Under the pieces are notes generated by a model that saw only the letters and a program-made list of their open reading frames with translations, did no database searches and had not been told where the DNA came from. From assembly GCF_013409935.1 (NCBI RefSeq), contig NZ_JACCCO010000002.1, forward strand, positions 186,001 through 250,000: 64,000 bases of DNA. Direction: 5' to 3'. Source of the DNA: Streptosporangium sandarakinum. Lineage in GTDB: Bacteria > Actinomycetota > Actinomycetes > Streptosporangiales > Streptosporangiaceae. Position numbers and translations under genes: made by a program. This document shows positions 12,325-19,996 of this stretch, piece after piece (position 1 is the first letter of the stretch; each line of letters starts with the position of its first letter).

Positions 12325-12459
12325 CGGTCCGGAGTCATGGCCGTGACCCGGAACCGTTACGGGGCGGCGCGCGTCAATAGGGAGAAACCGGCATCGCCGG
12401 GCGCTCCCGGCGGACATCGGCGGGCCGGCGCGCGTCAACGGAGACAACCGGCACAGCCG
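12303..12459. repeat. Two pairs of imperfect direct repeats
   Basis: Two duplications lie at and after the end of menE. A 30-base unit at 12303-12332 recurs at 12338-12367 (shared core CCGGAACCGT). A second unit of about 33 bases at 12366-12399 recurs at 12427-12459 (shared GGCGCGCGTCAA and ACCGGCA). They fill most of the gap before the exported protein at 12480. They look like local tandem duplications; a regulatory role is possible but unsupported. Confidence 0.6.
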
Positions 12460-12479
12460 ATACGGAAGGGACAGAACGG

Positions 12480-12881
12480 ATGAGGATCGACCGCAGGACA
12501 CTGGTCTCGGCGGCGGTCGTCGGCGTGGTCCTGGCCGGCGGCGCGTCCGTCGCGGCGGCCGCCTCGGCGGGCAGGCTCGGCGACGGCGCCGGACCCACGA
12601 GGACCGGCGAGGCCGGCGACCCCGGAAAGCCCACGGGCCTCCCGGTGGAGGCCGCGGAGCCGGGAGACGTGGCTCCGGTCCGGCCCCTGACGCCGGGCGA
12701 GACCGCCCGGCCCCTCCCCTCCCCCACGGAGGCGGCGCCCTCCCCGGAGGACTACGTGATCTCCCGCCGGGTCAACCCCGACCCGGGCAAGGCCGTGGAA
12801 TACTGGACCGAGAGCCGCCTGGAGCAGGCGGAGCCGTTCCCCATGCCCGCGGCCGAAGGCCCGGTGAACGTGACGGAATAG
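12480..12881 (+). CDS. Exported or membrane-anchored Pro-rich protein
   Basis: A 133-residue protein of unknown function. The N terminus MRIDRRTLVSAAVVGVVLAGGASVAAAASA is a basic n-region, a hydrophobic core and an Ala-rich region, so it is a signal peptide or signal anchor. The rest is hydrophilic and rich in Pro, Glu, Gly and Ala with no cysteines and no recognised domain. The last 50 residues (SPEDYVISRRVNPDPGKAVE onward) look more ordered. A purine-rich GGAAGGGA precedes ATG 12480 by about 7 bases. It is monocistronic. Confidence 0.65.
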   Translation: MRIDRRTLVSAAVVGVVLAGGASVAAAASAGRLGDGAGPTRTGEAGDPGKPTGLPVEAAEPGDVAPVRPLTPGETARPLPSPTEAAPSPEDYVISRRVNPDPGKAVEYWTESRLEQAEPFPMPAAEGPVNVTE

Positions 12882-13002
12882 GCCCGAAGCGGGCCGTCTC
12901 CTCGCAGGTCACCGGCCTGCCACCGGACCCGCCGTACGGGCGCCCGGAGCGGCGGGTCACAATGGGCCACGAACTGCCCATCATATTTTCCCCGTCAAGT
13001 CG

Positions 13003-13028
13003 GGAACAGAAAGTTCTTGGATGGGGTT
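13003..13028 (+). promoter_or_regulatory. ECF-type promoter (GGAAC-N18-GTT) before the sigma factor
   Basis: GGAAC at 13003-13007 and GTT at 13026-13028 are separated by exactly 18 bases. This is the pattern used by SigR/SigE/SigH-group ECF sigma factors; principal sigma genes of Streptomyces (hrdB) are known to carry such a stress promoter. It lies 90 bases before the start codon, giving a 5' leader of roughly 80 bases. The match is seen directly; use by an ECF sigma factor is inferred. Confidence 0.6.
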
Positions 13029-13118
13029 ATTGGTACTGGTGCGCTGAGCGGCCCCCACGCCGCCCCACCCGACAGACAAACCGTATGCAGACGACTCCGT
13101 GATGGAGGAGGTGTCCTC

Positions 13119-14561
13119 ATGCCCCCAACCGCCGCGGCGACCTCACCTGAGGCCCCGACGACCCTCGACCAGCTCCTCGACCGAGGGCGAGTTCAGGGTA
13201 ACCTCTCCCTCGCGGAGCTGCGCCACGCGTTCGCCGAGGCAGGGGTCAGCCCGACCGAGGGCAGGGCCATCCTGCGGGAGCTCACCGAGGCGGGCGTCAG
13301 CCTGTCGGCCGAGGACGAGCCCACGCTCGCCAAGGCCACGGCCAGGCCCGCCCGCAAGACCGGCGCGCGCAAGACCGGGACGGCCGCGAAGACCGCCGCC
13401 GGGTCCGCCGCCGAGCTCGCGGAGCCGGCGTCCGGGGACGACCCGGAGCCCACCCCCGGGACCAGGGCCACCCGCGCCTCGAAGGCCACCGGCTCGAAGA
13501 CCACCAGGGCGCCGAAGGGCGTCAAGGCGAAGACGGCCGCCAAGGACAAGGCACCGGCCGACGAGTTCGACGAGGACGAGTGGACCGCCCCGGACGACAC
13601 CGAGCTGGAGGCCGACGCCGAGCAGGCGCTCGACCTGGACGACCAGTCCTCGGTCATGGGCGACTCGGTGCACACGTACCTCAAGTCCATCGGCCGCCGC
13701 ACGCTGCTGACCGCCGCCCAGGAGGTCGAGCTGGCCAAGCGGATCGAGGCGGGCCTGTACGCCGAGGCCAAGCTGGAGGCCGAGCCGGGCCTGTCCGCCG
13801 CCATGCGGGACGACCTGGAGTGGGTCGCCGAGGACGGCCGCCGGGCCAAGGACCACATGCTGGAGGCCAACCTCCGCCTGGTGGTCTCGGTCGCCAAGAA
13901 GTACACCGACCGCGGCATGGCCCTGCTGGACGTGGTCCAGGAGGGCAACCTCGGCCTGATCCGCGCGGTGGAGAAGTTCGACTACACCAAGGGTTACAAG
14001 TTCTCCACCTACGCCATGTGGTGGATCCGGCAGGCCATCCAGCGTGGTTTCGCCGACTCCGCCCGCACCATCCGCCTGCCGGTGCACGTGCTGGAGATGC
14101 TGTCCAAGCTGTCGCGCGTCGAGCGTGACATGCACCAGCGTCTCGGCCGCGAGCCCACCCCCGAGGAGCTGGCGGTGGAGCTGGACAAGTCCCCCGACCA
14201 GATCGAGGAGCTGCTGCGCACCAGCCGCCAGCCGATCAGCCTGAACGCCACGATCGGTGAGGACGGCGAGACCACCATCGGCGACCTCATCGAGGACGTC
14301 GACTCGCCCGAGGCCTCGGAGGTGGTCGACCGGCAGCTGCTCGGCGAGCAGCTGCGCGGCGTGCTGGGCAACCTCTCCCCCAGGGAGGCGAAGATCATGG
14401 CGTTGCGCTTCGGCCTCGTCGACGGCAAGCCCCACACCCTCGACGAGATCGGCAAGCACCTCGGCCTGACCCGCGAGCGCATCCGGCAGCTGGAGAAGGA
14501 GTCGCTGTCCAAGCTGCGCCACCCCAGCAACACCCGGCCGCTGCTCGACTGGGCCAGCTGA
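13119..14561 (+). CDS. Principal RNA polymerase sigma factor (HrdB/SigA type)
   Basis: A 480-residue group 1 (or close group 2) sigma-70 factor. The N-terminal 190 residues are Ala/Lys/Thr-rich with KTGARKTGTAAKTA-like repeats and an acidic stretch (EFDEDEWTAPDDTELEADAE), typical of actinobacterial HrdB/SigA. Region 1.2 is DSVHTYLKSIGR. Region 2 is complete (ANLRLVVSVAKKYTDRGM, DVVQEGNLGLIRAVEKFDY, KGYKFSTYAMWWIRQAIQR). Region 3 starts TIRLPVHVLEM. Region 4.2 is GLTRERIRQLEKESLSKLR, and the protein ends in PSNTRPLLDWAS. ATG 13119 sits 7 bases after GGAGGAGG; the open frame upstream to 13017 has no similarity. A 13-bp hairpin follows the stop. An ECF-type promoter precedes it. Confidence 0.95.
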   Translation: MPPTAAATSPEAPTTLDQLLDRGRVQGNLSLAELRHAFAEAGVSPTEGRAILRELTEAGVSLSAEDEPTLAKATARPARKTGARKTGTAAKTAAGSAAELAEPASGDDPEPTPGTRATRASKATGSKTTRAPKGVKAKTAAKDKAPADEFDEDEWTAPDDTELEADAEQALDLDDQSSVMGDSVHTYLKSIGRRTLLTAAQEVELAKRIEAGLYAEAKLEAEPGLSAAMRDDLEWVAEDGRRAKDHMLEANLRLVVSVAKKYTDRGMALLDVVQEGNLGLIRAVEKFDYTKGYKFSTYAMWWIRQAIQRGFADSARTIRLPVHVLEMLSKLSRVERDMHQRLGREPTPEELAVELDKSPDQIEELLRTSRQPISLNATIGEDGETTIGDLIEDVDSPEASEVVDRQLLGEQLRGVLGNLSPREAKIMALRFGLVDGKPHTLDEIGKHLGLTRERIRQLEKESLSKLRHPSNTRPLLDWAS

Positions 14562-14575
14562 CCGTACGGACGACG

Positions 14576-14604
14576 CGCCGCCCCCGGGTCCCCCGGGGGC
14601 GGCG
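14576..14604 (+). terminator. Hairpin terminator after the sigma factor gene
   Basis: Perfect 13-bp GC stem (14576-14588 with 14592-14604) and a 3-base loop, starting 15 bases after the sigma-factor stop. The following T content is low (TCTCC), as usual in actinobacteria. Confidence 0.7.
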
Positions 14605-14676
14605 TCTCCATGTCGGCGTGCCGGCGCGACCGTCCCGGGGCCCGGGGCGCCGCCGCCGGACGCGGCCCCGGCCACC

Positions 14677-15597
14677 TCAGGAAGCGGTGTCCAGGAGCCG
14701 CTTGGCGAGGTCGCCGACGCGGGTCCGCCAGGCGGCGAGGGCCTCGTCGCGGGCCCCGGGCAGGTCGCGCGGGCCCGTCTGAGTGACGACGAGGCGGGCG
14801 CCGTGCCCGGTGCCGGGCGCGAGCTCCCAGCGGACGGTCCCGGCGGGCCGGCCGCCGTGTTGCCAGCCGTACTCCAGCAGGTCGGGGGCGTGGACCTCGG
14901 TGACCGCCCCCGGCGTGACCCCGGGGACGGTGAAGCCGGCCGGCACGGCCTCGCCGGGGGTGGGGGCGGTGCCCGGGTGCAGCTCGGCCCAGACCCGTTC
15001 GGCCGGGCGGACGAGCTGGCGCTCGAACCGCACCCGCCAGCCGCCCGCGACGTCCTCGCTCGTCCCCTCGTCCAGGCCGAACTTCGCGACCAGCTCCTCG
15101 TGCAGGCCCTCGGCCCGTCCGGGCGCCCGGACGAGCCCGCCGTCGAGGGCCTGGATCAGCATGCCGGTGCACGTCCGCCAGCCCGCGGCGAAGCTGGCCG
15201 CGCCGAAGCGGTCGGCGAAGGTGTGGGTGAGGATCAGCAGGGTGCCCGCGCCGTCGGGCCGCGCCTCCCAGCGCAGCAGGGCGTCGCCCCAGGTGTAGGC
15301 GATGACCCGCGGCGGGTCGAACTCGGTGATCACACCGTCCGTCGGCGGGTGCCCGCCGCCGGGGTCGAAGCTGATCCTTCCTCCGGCCCGCAGGTCCGCC
15401 TCGACGCGGGCGGGGAACCACTGGGCGAGGTGCGCGGGGTCGGTGACGGCCCGCCAGACCTTCTCCGGCGGGTGTCCCAGGCGGCGCTCCATCCGCAGGA
15501 CGGTGCGGTCGCCGTCCACGGCCAGGGTCTCGTTCACCGAGGACTCCGGGGACTCCGGGGATCGCGAGGACGTCGGGGACACCGGGGTTTCGTTCAC
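14677..15597 (-). CDS. Tandem SRPBCC/AHSA1-domain protein
   Basis: A 306-residue protein with two consecutive START-like AHSA1 domains. The first (about 25-150) has ERRLGHPPEKVWRAVTDPAHLAQWFPA. The second (about 160-300) has FERQLVRPAERVWAELHPG and is more divergent. Each forms a hydrophobic ligand pocket, but the ligand is unknown. GTG 15597 overlaps the stop of the ArsR gene as GTGA, so the two are translationally coupled. ArsR-AHSA1 operons are a common arrangement in actinomycetes. A second in-frame VNET (GTG) about 20 codons later could be an alternative start. Confidence 0.85.
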   Translation of the reverse strand: MNETPVSPTSSRSPESPESSVNETLAVDGDRTVLRMERRLGHPPEKVWRAVTDPAHLAQWFPARVEADLRAGGRISFDPGGGHPPTDGVITEFDPPRVIAYTWGDALLRWEARPDGAGTLLILTHTFADRFGAASFAAGWRTCTGMLIQALDGGLVRAPGRAEGLHEELVAKFGLDEGTSEDVAGGWRVRFERQLVRPAERVWAELHPGTAPTPGEAVPAGFTVPGVTPGAVTEVHAPDLLEYGWQHGGRPAGTVRWELAPGTGHGARLVVTQTGPRDLPGARDEALAAWRTRVGDLAKRLLDTAS

Positions 15598-15935
15598 GGG
15601 GACTCCTTCGGACAGGGCTCGCCGTCCTCGTCCGGCATCGCGTCGAGGTGATCTTCCAGAGCGTACAGGCGGCCGGCCCACAGCCGCCGGTACGGCGCGA
15701 GCCAGGCGTCGAGCTCGCTCAGCGGCTCCGGGCGCAGCTCGTACCACCGGCGCTGGGCGTCCCGGCGCACCGTCACCAGGCCGGCCTCGCGCAGCACCCG
15801 CAGATGCTTGGAGGTGCCGGGCTGGGTCAGGCCCAGCTCGTCGGTCAGCTCCCCGACCAGCCGGGGACGCTCCAGGAGCAGGTCGAGGATGCGGCGCCGG
15901 ACGGGTTCGGCGAGCACGTCGAGCGGTGATGACAC
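15594..15935 (-). CDS. ArsR-family winged-helix repressor
   Basis: A 113-residue regulator. VSSPLDVLAEPVRRRILDLL opens the winged helix, LVGELTDELGLTQPGTSKHLRVLREAGLV is the recognition helix-turn-helix, and RRDAQRRWYELRPEPL is the beta wing. No metal-binding cysteines are present, so it is not a metal sensor of the classic kind. I took GTG 15935; the open frame extends to 16082 but that part has no similarity. It is first in a two-gene unit with the downstream AHSA1 protein, which it probably controls together with itself. Confidence 0.88.
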   Translation of the reverse strand: MSSPLDVLAEPVRRRILDLLLERPRLVGELTDELGLTQPGTSKHLRVLREAGLVTVRRDAQRRWYELRPEPLSELDAWLAPYRRLWAGRLYALEDHLDAMPDEDGEPCPKESP

Positions 15936-16106
15936 CCTCTGAACATACTCTCCCGGATATATAACCGCAATGGAATGTATGGGTTTCCCGGCGTGGAAAA
16001 CACCCGCCGCGAAGGGCGCGACGGGTGCGGAGGCGGCCGGCCGTACGAGACGGCGGCCTGTGCGGGAGACGCCCGGCCGCACGGGAGGCGGCCGGGCGTG
16101 CGGGCG

Positions 16107-16505
16107 TCAGCCCACCCAGCCGGCCGGCCGGGGGACGCGGATGAGACCGGTCAGGCGGTTGCGCTCACGCAGGGTGCGCAGCCGGTTGACCTCGTCGGTC
16201 CACTCGGCGCCCTTGGGGGTGGCCCTGGCCTTGCGGCGGCGGATCCGGTCGTCGTAGGACCGGACGCCGAACGTCGCCCGCTGATTGGCCTCGGCGGCCC
16301 GCAGCGCCGCGGTGAGCGCCATGTCGAAGGCCCGGGCCGCGACCCGCAGCTCCTCGGTGGAGACCCCGGCGGCCTGGGCGCGGCGCAGCTCGGCCTCGGC
16401 GGCCCGCGCCTTCCTCAGGAGCTCGGGGAAGCTCTTCCCGACCTCCTGGTCAGCGTGGTAGCGAACCTCCGCCTCCCGGCTCACGCCCGGTCGGAAAAAC
16501 GCCAT
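16107..16505 (-). CDS. Hypothetical protein, helical and basic
   Basis: A 132-residue cytoplasmic protein that I do not recognise. The middle is Ala/Glu/Arg-rich and probably a long alpha helix or coiled coil (FPELLRKARAAEAELRRAQA, about 25-75). The C-terminal part is basic (RSYDDRIRRRKARATPKG). There is no signal peptide, membrane segment or cysteine. ATG 16505 is used; no strong ribosome-binding site is visible. Monocistronic, flanked by the ArsR unit and divergent from TetR. Confidence 0.6.
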   Translation of the reverse strand: MAFFRPGVSREAEVRYHADQEVGKSFPELLRKARAAEAELRRAQAAGVSTEELRVAARAFDMALTAALRAAEANQRATFGVRSYDDRIRRRKARATPKGAEWTDEVNRLRTLRERNRLTGLIRVPRPAGWVG

Positions 16506-16613
16506 CGTCTGCCCTCTCTCTATCGCCGGGCGTTCCCCGGCTGATCACGGCTCGTAGCCTACGCCGTTCCCGTCCGCCCCACACATCCAGGGACCGGTGT
16601 CACGGCGCGCCTG

Positions 16614-16629
16614 CCTTTACGCAGTAAGG
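16614..16629. promoter_or_regulatory. Palindrome upstream of TetR, probable operator
   Basis: CCTTTACGCAGTAAGG contains the inverted repeat TTAC-GCA-GTAA. It ends 23 bases before the TetR start, where an autorepressor would bind. TetR-family operators of this odd-spaced form are common. Seen directly; binding is inferred. Confidence 0.55.
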
Positions 16630-16652
16630 TCACGGCTGGCAGGATGGCCGCC

Positions 16653-17240
16653 ATGCCAGCCAAACGACCGCCCATCCCCCTGTCCCGGGAACGCATCATC
16701 GACGCCGCCCTGCACATCGCCGACACCCAGGGCCTGCGACGGCTGACGATGCGCCGACTGGGAGACGCCCTGCAGGTGGAGGCGATGGCCATCTACCACC
16801 ACCTGCCCCGCGGCAAGGACGCCCTCATGGACGCGCTGGCCGAGCACGTCACCGCCGTCCACGTGGATCCCTCCCCCGACTGGCGCGAGGGCGCCCGGCA
16901 GTGGTGCCGGGCCAGCCGGGCCCTGCTGCGGGAGCACCCGGGCGTGCTGGCGCTGGCGCTCACCAGGCCCCCCAAGGGGCGGGCGGCGATGGCGCTGCGC
17001 GAGCAGACCGACCAGCTCGCCGAGGCGGGGCTGCCGGACGCGCCGCGGGCCGTCCGGGCGCTGCGCGCCTACGTCTTCGGCGCGGTGGCGGTGGAGGTGC
17101 AGCAGTCGGGCTGGGCCGAGCCGATGGGCGAGGACGACGAGCCCTGGCGCCCGCCGTCGGCGGGCGGCGGCGACCCGGCGTCCGACGCCGACTTCGAGGT
17201 CGGGCTGGAGGCGCTCCTGACCGGGCTGGCCGCCCGCTGA
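16653..17240 (+). CDS. TetR-family transcriptional regulator
   Basis: A 195-residue regulator. The N-terminal helix-turn-helix is LSRERIIDAALHIADTQGLR followed by LTMRRLGDALQVEAMAIYHH; the remaining helices carry the ligand-binding domain of TetR_C type (ALREHPGVLALALTRPP and FGAVAVEVQQSGWAEP). I chose ATG 16653 (MPAKRPPIPLSRERI), which has AGGATGG 5 bases upstream; ATG 16644 three codons earlier is possible. The palindrome at 16614-16629 is a likely autoregulatory site. The regulated target is not evident: the gene is divergent from an unknown protein and followed by about 490 noncoding bases. Confidence 0.85.
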   Translation: MPAKRPPIPLSRERIIDAALHIADTQGLRRLTMRRLGDALQVEAMAIYHHLPRGKDALMDALAEHVTAVHVDPSPDWREGARQWCRASRALLREHPGVLALALTRPPKGRAAMALREQTDQLAEAGLPDAPRAVRALRAYVFGAVAVEVQQSGWAEPMGEDDEPWRPPSAGGGDPASDADFEVGLEALLTGLAAR

Positions 17241-17733
17241 CCGCTCCGCCTCCCGCACGGCCGGGAGGCACTCGACCTCGTCGCGGAAGGCGGTGGCGCG
17301 CCGCTCCCCCTCCCTCACGGCCGGGGGCTCGGACGCCGCCTCCTTCGCGGCCGGAGACTCGGGCGGCGTCAAGGCGGCGATGCCGGCCGGCCGCCCCGCC
17401 TCTCGCACGGGCGAGGGATTTTACCTGGTCCCAGGCGTGTCGAGGTTGGCCGGGTATCTTCCTATAAGGCATGCTGTGTCATAGAACACACCCTCGACAT
17501 ACCGGCGGGGCCCACTCCTGTTCAGGGTGCAAACAGTCCTAACGGGCTATGTCGCCTGGGGCGTGCGGATCGCACACTTGATCTGCCTGATGTGCGCGCC
17601 TCAGCGCCGAGACGCGCACGACCATACATGTCCACCAGACGCTCGTCCCGCATGCGCGGGTATCGGAGCCCGACGCCGGTCGTCCGGCGGAACGGTCCCG
17701 GCGAGCCGAGAAGAGAGATCCGGAGGCACGCCG
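17241..17733. other. Noncoding stretch between TetR and the DUF5999-type gene
   Basis: About 490 bases with no convincing gene. The first 160 bases are GC-rich with repeated Ser/Pro-type low-complexity codons in shadow frames. From about 17405 the base composition drops (GGTATCTTCCTATAAGGC at about 17451-17468, then an imperfect inverted repeat TGTGTCATAGAACACA near 17475). This lower-GC part is the likely promoter and leader of the small downstream gene, but I cannot assign a consensus promoter. Confidence 0.4.
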
Positions 17734-17925
17734 ATGTGCCCGCATGAGCCGTCCTGTCCTTCCGCCGACGCGCAGAACCGCGAGGCCGCCCGCACGCTGG
17801 CATCGCACCCCGAGCAGGGCTGGTCCCTGCTGTGCAACGGTGTGGTGCTGTTCGAGGACACCGGCGAGCTCCTCCCCGACGGCGCCGTCATCGAGCCGCA
17901 TCGGCCGCTGGCCGGGGTGTCCTGA
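17734..17925 (+). CDS. Small DUF5999-type protein
   Basis: A 63-residue protein, MCPHEPSCPSADAQNREAAR onward, with the conserved core HPEQGWSLLCNGVVLFEDTG and the ending DGAVIEPHRPLAG. It matches my memory of a small-protein family widespread in Streptomyces (DUF5999). Cys2, Cys8 and an internal Cys with nearby His residues could bind a metal, though this is only a guess. ATG 17734 follows a GGAGG by 7 bases; a longer open frame from 17527 has no similarity upstream. Function unknown. It is preceded by a long, relatively AT-rich leader. Confidence 0.75.
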   Translation: MCPHEPSCPSADAQNREAARTLASHPEQGWSLLCNGVVLFEDTGELLPDGAVIEPHRPLAGVS

Positions 17926-17949
17926 TCCCTCACGTTCCCGCATCGGGAG

Positions 17950-18579
17950 TCATACCGGGGCCGGCGGCATCCTCGCGCCGAGCCACTCCGCGACGGCCTC
18001 GCCCACCCGGCCGGGGTCCTTCTTGAACTCGTGACCCTCACCCGGCAGCACCACCAGCCGGGCGGTGTCGGCTGCCTCGGGCACGCCGAACGGGTCGCGG
18101 TCTCCACTGACCGCGAGGACGTCCACCCCGGCGGCACGCAACTCCCCCGCGCGGGAGCGTTCCGGCTTGCCCGGCGGGTGCAGCGGGAACGCCAGCGCGA
18201 CGACCGCCCCGGCCCCGGCCTGCCGCGCCGTACGGCAGGCGACCCGCGCGCCGTTGCTCCGCCCGCCCTGCACGAGCGGCAGATCCGGGTGACGGGCGCG
18301 GAGCGCGGCCACCAGGGCCGTCCACGCCTCGTCCTGCTTGACGGCCGAGCCCGGCGCGCGGGCGCCCCGCACCCGGAACGGCTGCGTCACCCGGGCGACC
18401 AGGCCGCCGATCGGCGTCACGGCGTCCCGTACGGCCAGCAGGTCGGGGGCCTCCACCCCGCCGCCCGCGCCGTGCGTGAGCACCAGCAGGAAGCGCGGAC
18501 GGGCGATCCCGTCGATCTCGGCCACGGCCGGGCCATGCGGGGTCGGGATCTCCAGGGTGGCCGCTTGACGCAGGGACAC
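17950..18579 (-). CDS. Alpha/beta hydrolase, KANL3/Tex30-like
   Basis: A 209-residue cytoplasmic alpha/beta-hydrolase-fold protein. The oxyanion region is VLTHGAGGGVEAPDLLAVRD, the nucleophile elbow is GGRSNGARVA (Ser in G-R-S-N-G), the acid lies near VSGDRDPFG, and the catalytic His is in LPGEGHEF. This set is typical of the KANL3/Tex30 group, whose substrates in bacteria are unknown. GTG 18579 is the start. It is convergent with the small DUF5999-type gene, 24 bases away, and divergent from a small membrane protein. Confidence 0.82.
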   Translation of the reverse strand: MSLRQAATLEIPTPHGPAVAEIDGIARPRFLLVLTHGAGGGVEAPDLLAVRDAVTPIGGLVARVTQPFRVRGARAPGSAVKQDEAWTALVAALRARHPDLPLVQGGRSNGARVACRTARQAGAGAVVALAFPLHPPGKPERSRAGELRAAGVDVLAVSGDRDPFGVPEAADTARLVVLPGEGHEFKKDPGRVGEAVAEWLGARMPPAPV

Positions 18580-18634
18580 GGATGTCGTCCTAAAGGCCGA
18601 TCCCGGGAGCCGGAATCGGGTAGAGAATCGAAGC

Positions 18635-19003
18635 GTGCAGGAGCATCACGATATCCGACAGGACATGCGCGCCGCTCTGGAGGCCCGCCGGGACCTGGGT
18701 CCCGAGTACGAGGCCGCGCTGGTGGAGTCTTTCGTCGACCGGATCGACGCCACCATCGCCGCCCGGGTGCGCGCCGAGGTTCGTGCCGAGATACGCGCCG
18801 CGGACGCCGACCCCCAGTCCCCGGGGAACCGGCGCAAAGGCGACGGGACGGTGGCGATCGCGCTGGGCTCCCTGGGCATCGGCGTCCCGCTGACCGCGAT
18901 CGCCGCGGGTGAGGCGGGGGCCGCGGGGCTGCTGCTCGCCTGGGGCGGCATCGTCGCGGTCAACATCGCCCACGCCCTGAGCCGCCGCCGCACCCGCGAC
19001 TGA
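18635..19003 (+). CDS. Small membrane protein with N-terminal helix
   Basis: A 122-residue protein. Residues 1-55 are charged and helical (RQDMRAALEARRDLGPEYEA then RIDATIAARVRAEVRAEIRA). Residues 70-115 contain two membrane helices (VAIALGSLGIGVPLTAIAAG and GLLLAWGGIVAVNIAHAL), and the C terminus is RRRTRD. No known domain; small proteins of this plan are common in Streptomyces and relatives. GTG 18635. Its TGA at 19001-19003 is followed immediately by a copy of the dispersed GC-rich repeat. Confidence 0.65.
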   Translation: MQEHHDIRQDMRAALEARRDLGPEYEAALVESFVDRIDATIAARVRAEVRAEIRAADADPQSPGNRRKGDGTVAIALGSLGIGVPLTAIAAGEAGAAGLLLAWGGIVAVNIAHALSRRRTRD

Positions 19004-19118
19004 CCCCGCGAGGGGGCGCCGGTGCCTGGACCGAGGAGAGAACGAGCGCAGCGAGCGAACGCCGAGGGAAGACACCGGACTTAAGCCCCCGAGCCGCGAC
19101 GCGCAGCGTCGCCATGAG
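19004..19118 (+). repeat. Dispersed GC-rich element, copy A
   Basis: Starts directly after the TGA of the small membrane protein with CCCCGCGAGGGG, a hairpin with a GCGA tetraloop, and runs about 115 bases to an inverted repeat CGACGCGCAGCGTCG near 19098. Related copies begin after the stop of gcvP (two in tandem) and of the sugar nucleotidyltransferase gene. The far end of this copy supplies the last 12 or so codons and the TAA of the convergent methyltransferase gene. Confidence 0.75.
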
Positions 19119-19764
19119 CCCGCGAGCCCCGGACGTAGTAGAGCAGGACCGGCAGCTCCCCCTCCTCCTCGACGCGGAACCCGGCGGCCGGGATGAGGTC
19201 CCCGAGCAGTTCCCGCGGGTCGTGCCGCATCGCGGGACTGCCCAGCGCGTCGGCGAGCCGGGCCGCCAGGCGGCCGGTGGGCCGGCGGGACTCGGCGACC
19301 AGCAGGCGCCCGCCCGGCCGCAGCACGCGGAACATCTCCCGTACGGCGGCGCCGCGCTCGGCGGCCGGCACGTGGTGGACGGCCAGGCTGGAGACCACCA
19401 CGTCGAAGGAGGCGTCGGGCAGGTCGAGCCGCTGTCCCTCGCCCACCAGGTAGGAGCAGTTGGCCGGGGCGCGGCGGCGGGCGTGGCCGATCATGGCCTC
19501 GGACGGGTCGACGCCGGTCACGTGCCCCTCCAGGCCGGCGACCGGGGCCATGATCCGGGTGAGGTAGCCGGTGCCGCAACCGACGTCGAGCACCCGGTCG
19601 CCCCGGCGCACCCCGGACAGCGCGGCCAGGCGGGTGAACGCCTCGCGCCGCCGTCCCAGCATCCCCACGCCGGTCACGACGTCGTAGGCGCGGGGCCGGT
19701 CCATCGTCCCGGCGCCGTGGTCGTGGTCGTGGTGGTGGTTGTGCAGCAGCTTGCTCGGTCCCAT
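19081..19764 (-). CDS. SAM-dependent methyltransferase with His-rich N terminus
   Basis: A 227-residue class I methyltransferase of the Methyltransf_11/UbiE type. Motif I is DRVLDVGCGTGYLTRIM, with the acidic ribose ligand in VTGVDPSEAM, then LDLPDASFDVVVSSLAVHHV and LRPGGRLLVAE. The substrate is unknown. The N terminus HNHHHDHDHGAG is a possible metal-binding tail. ATG 19764 follows AAGGAGAAG, supporting a start that includes this tail. The last residues (RGSRAHGDAARRGSGA) are encoded inside the dispersed repeat, so the native C terminus was probably altered by that element. Confidence 0.83.
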   Translation of the reverse strand: MGPSKLLHNHHHDHDHGAGTMDRPRAYDVVTGVGMLGRRREAFTRLAALSGVRRGDRVLDVGCGTGYLTRIMAPVAGLEGHVTGVDPSEAMIGHARRRAPANCSYLVGEGQRLDLPDASFDVVVSSLAVHHVPAAERGAAVREMFRVLRPGGRLLVAESRRPTGRLAARLADALGSPAMRHDPRELLGDLIPAAGFRVEEEGELPVLLYYVRGSRAHGDAARRGSGA

Positions 19765-19996
19765 CGTCTTCTCCTTCCGGACGGCCTGCCAGGCCGTGAA
19801 CGATCGGTTCGCCGACGTGGCCGGGCCGGCGACCGATCACATATCTTCGCAGGTCACCTTCGCACGCCGCCGGGCGGGAACGGCGCGACGGGCGAAGACA
19901 CACCGGCGGGCGGATGCCAGGAGGGACCGGCGGGCCGGACACGGGAGTGGCCCCTCCCCCGGGGGCTCCGATCGCGGCGTCCCGGGGAGAGGGTCA

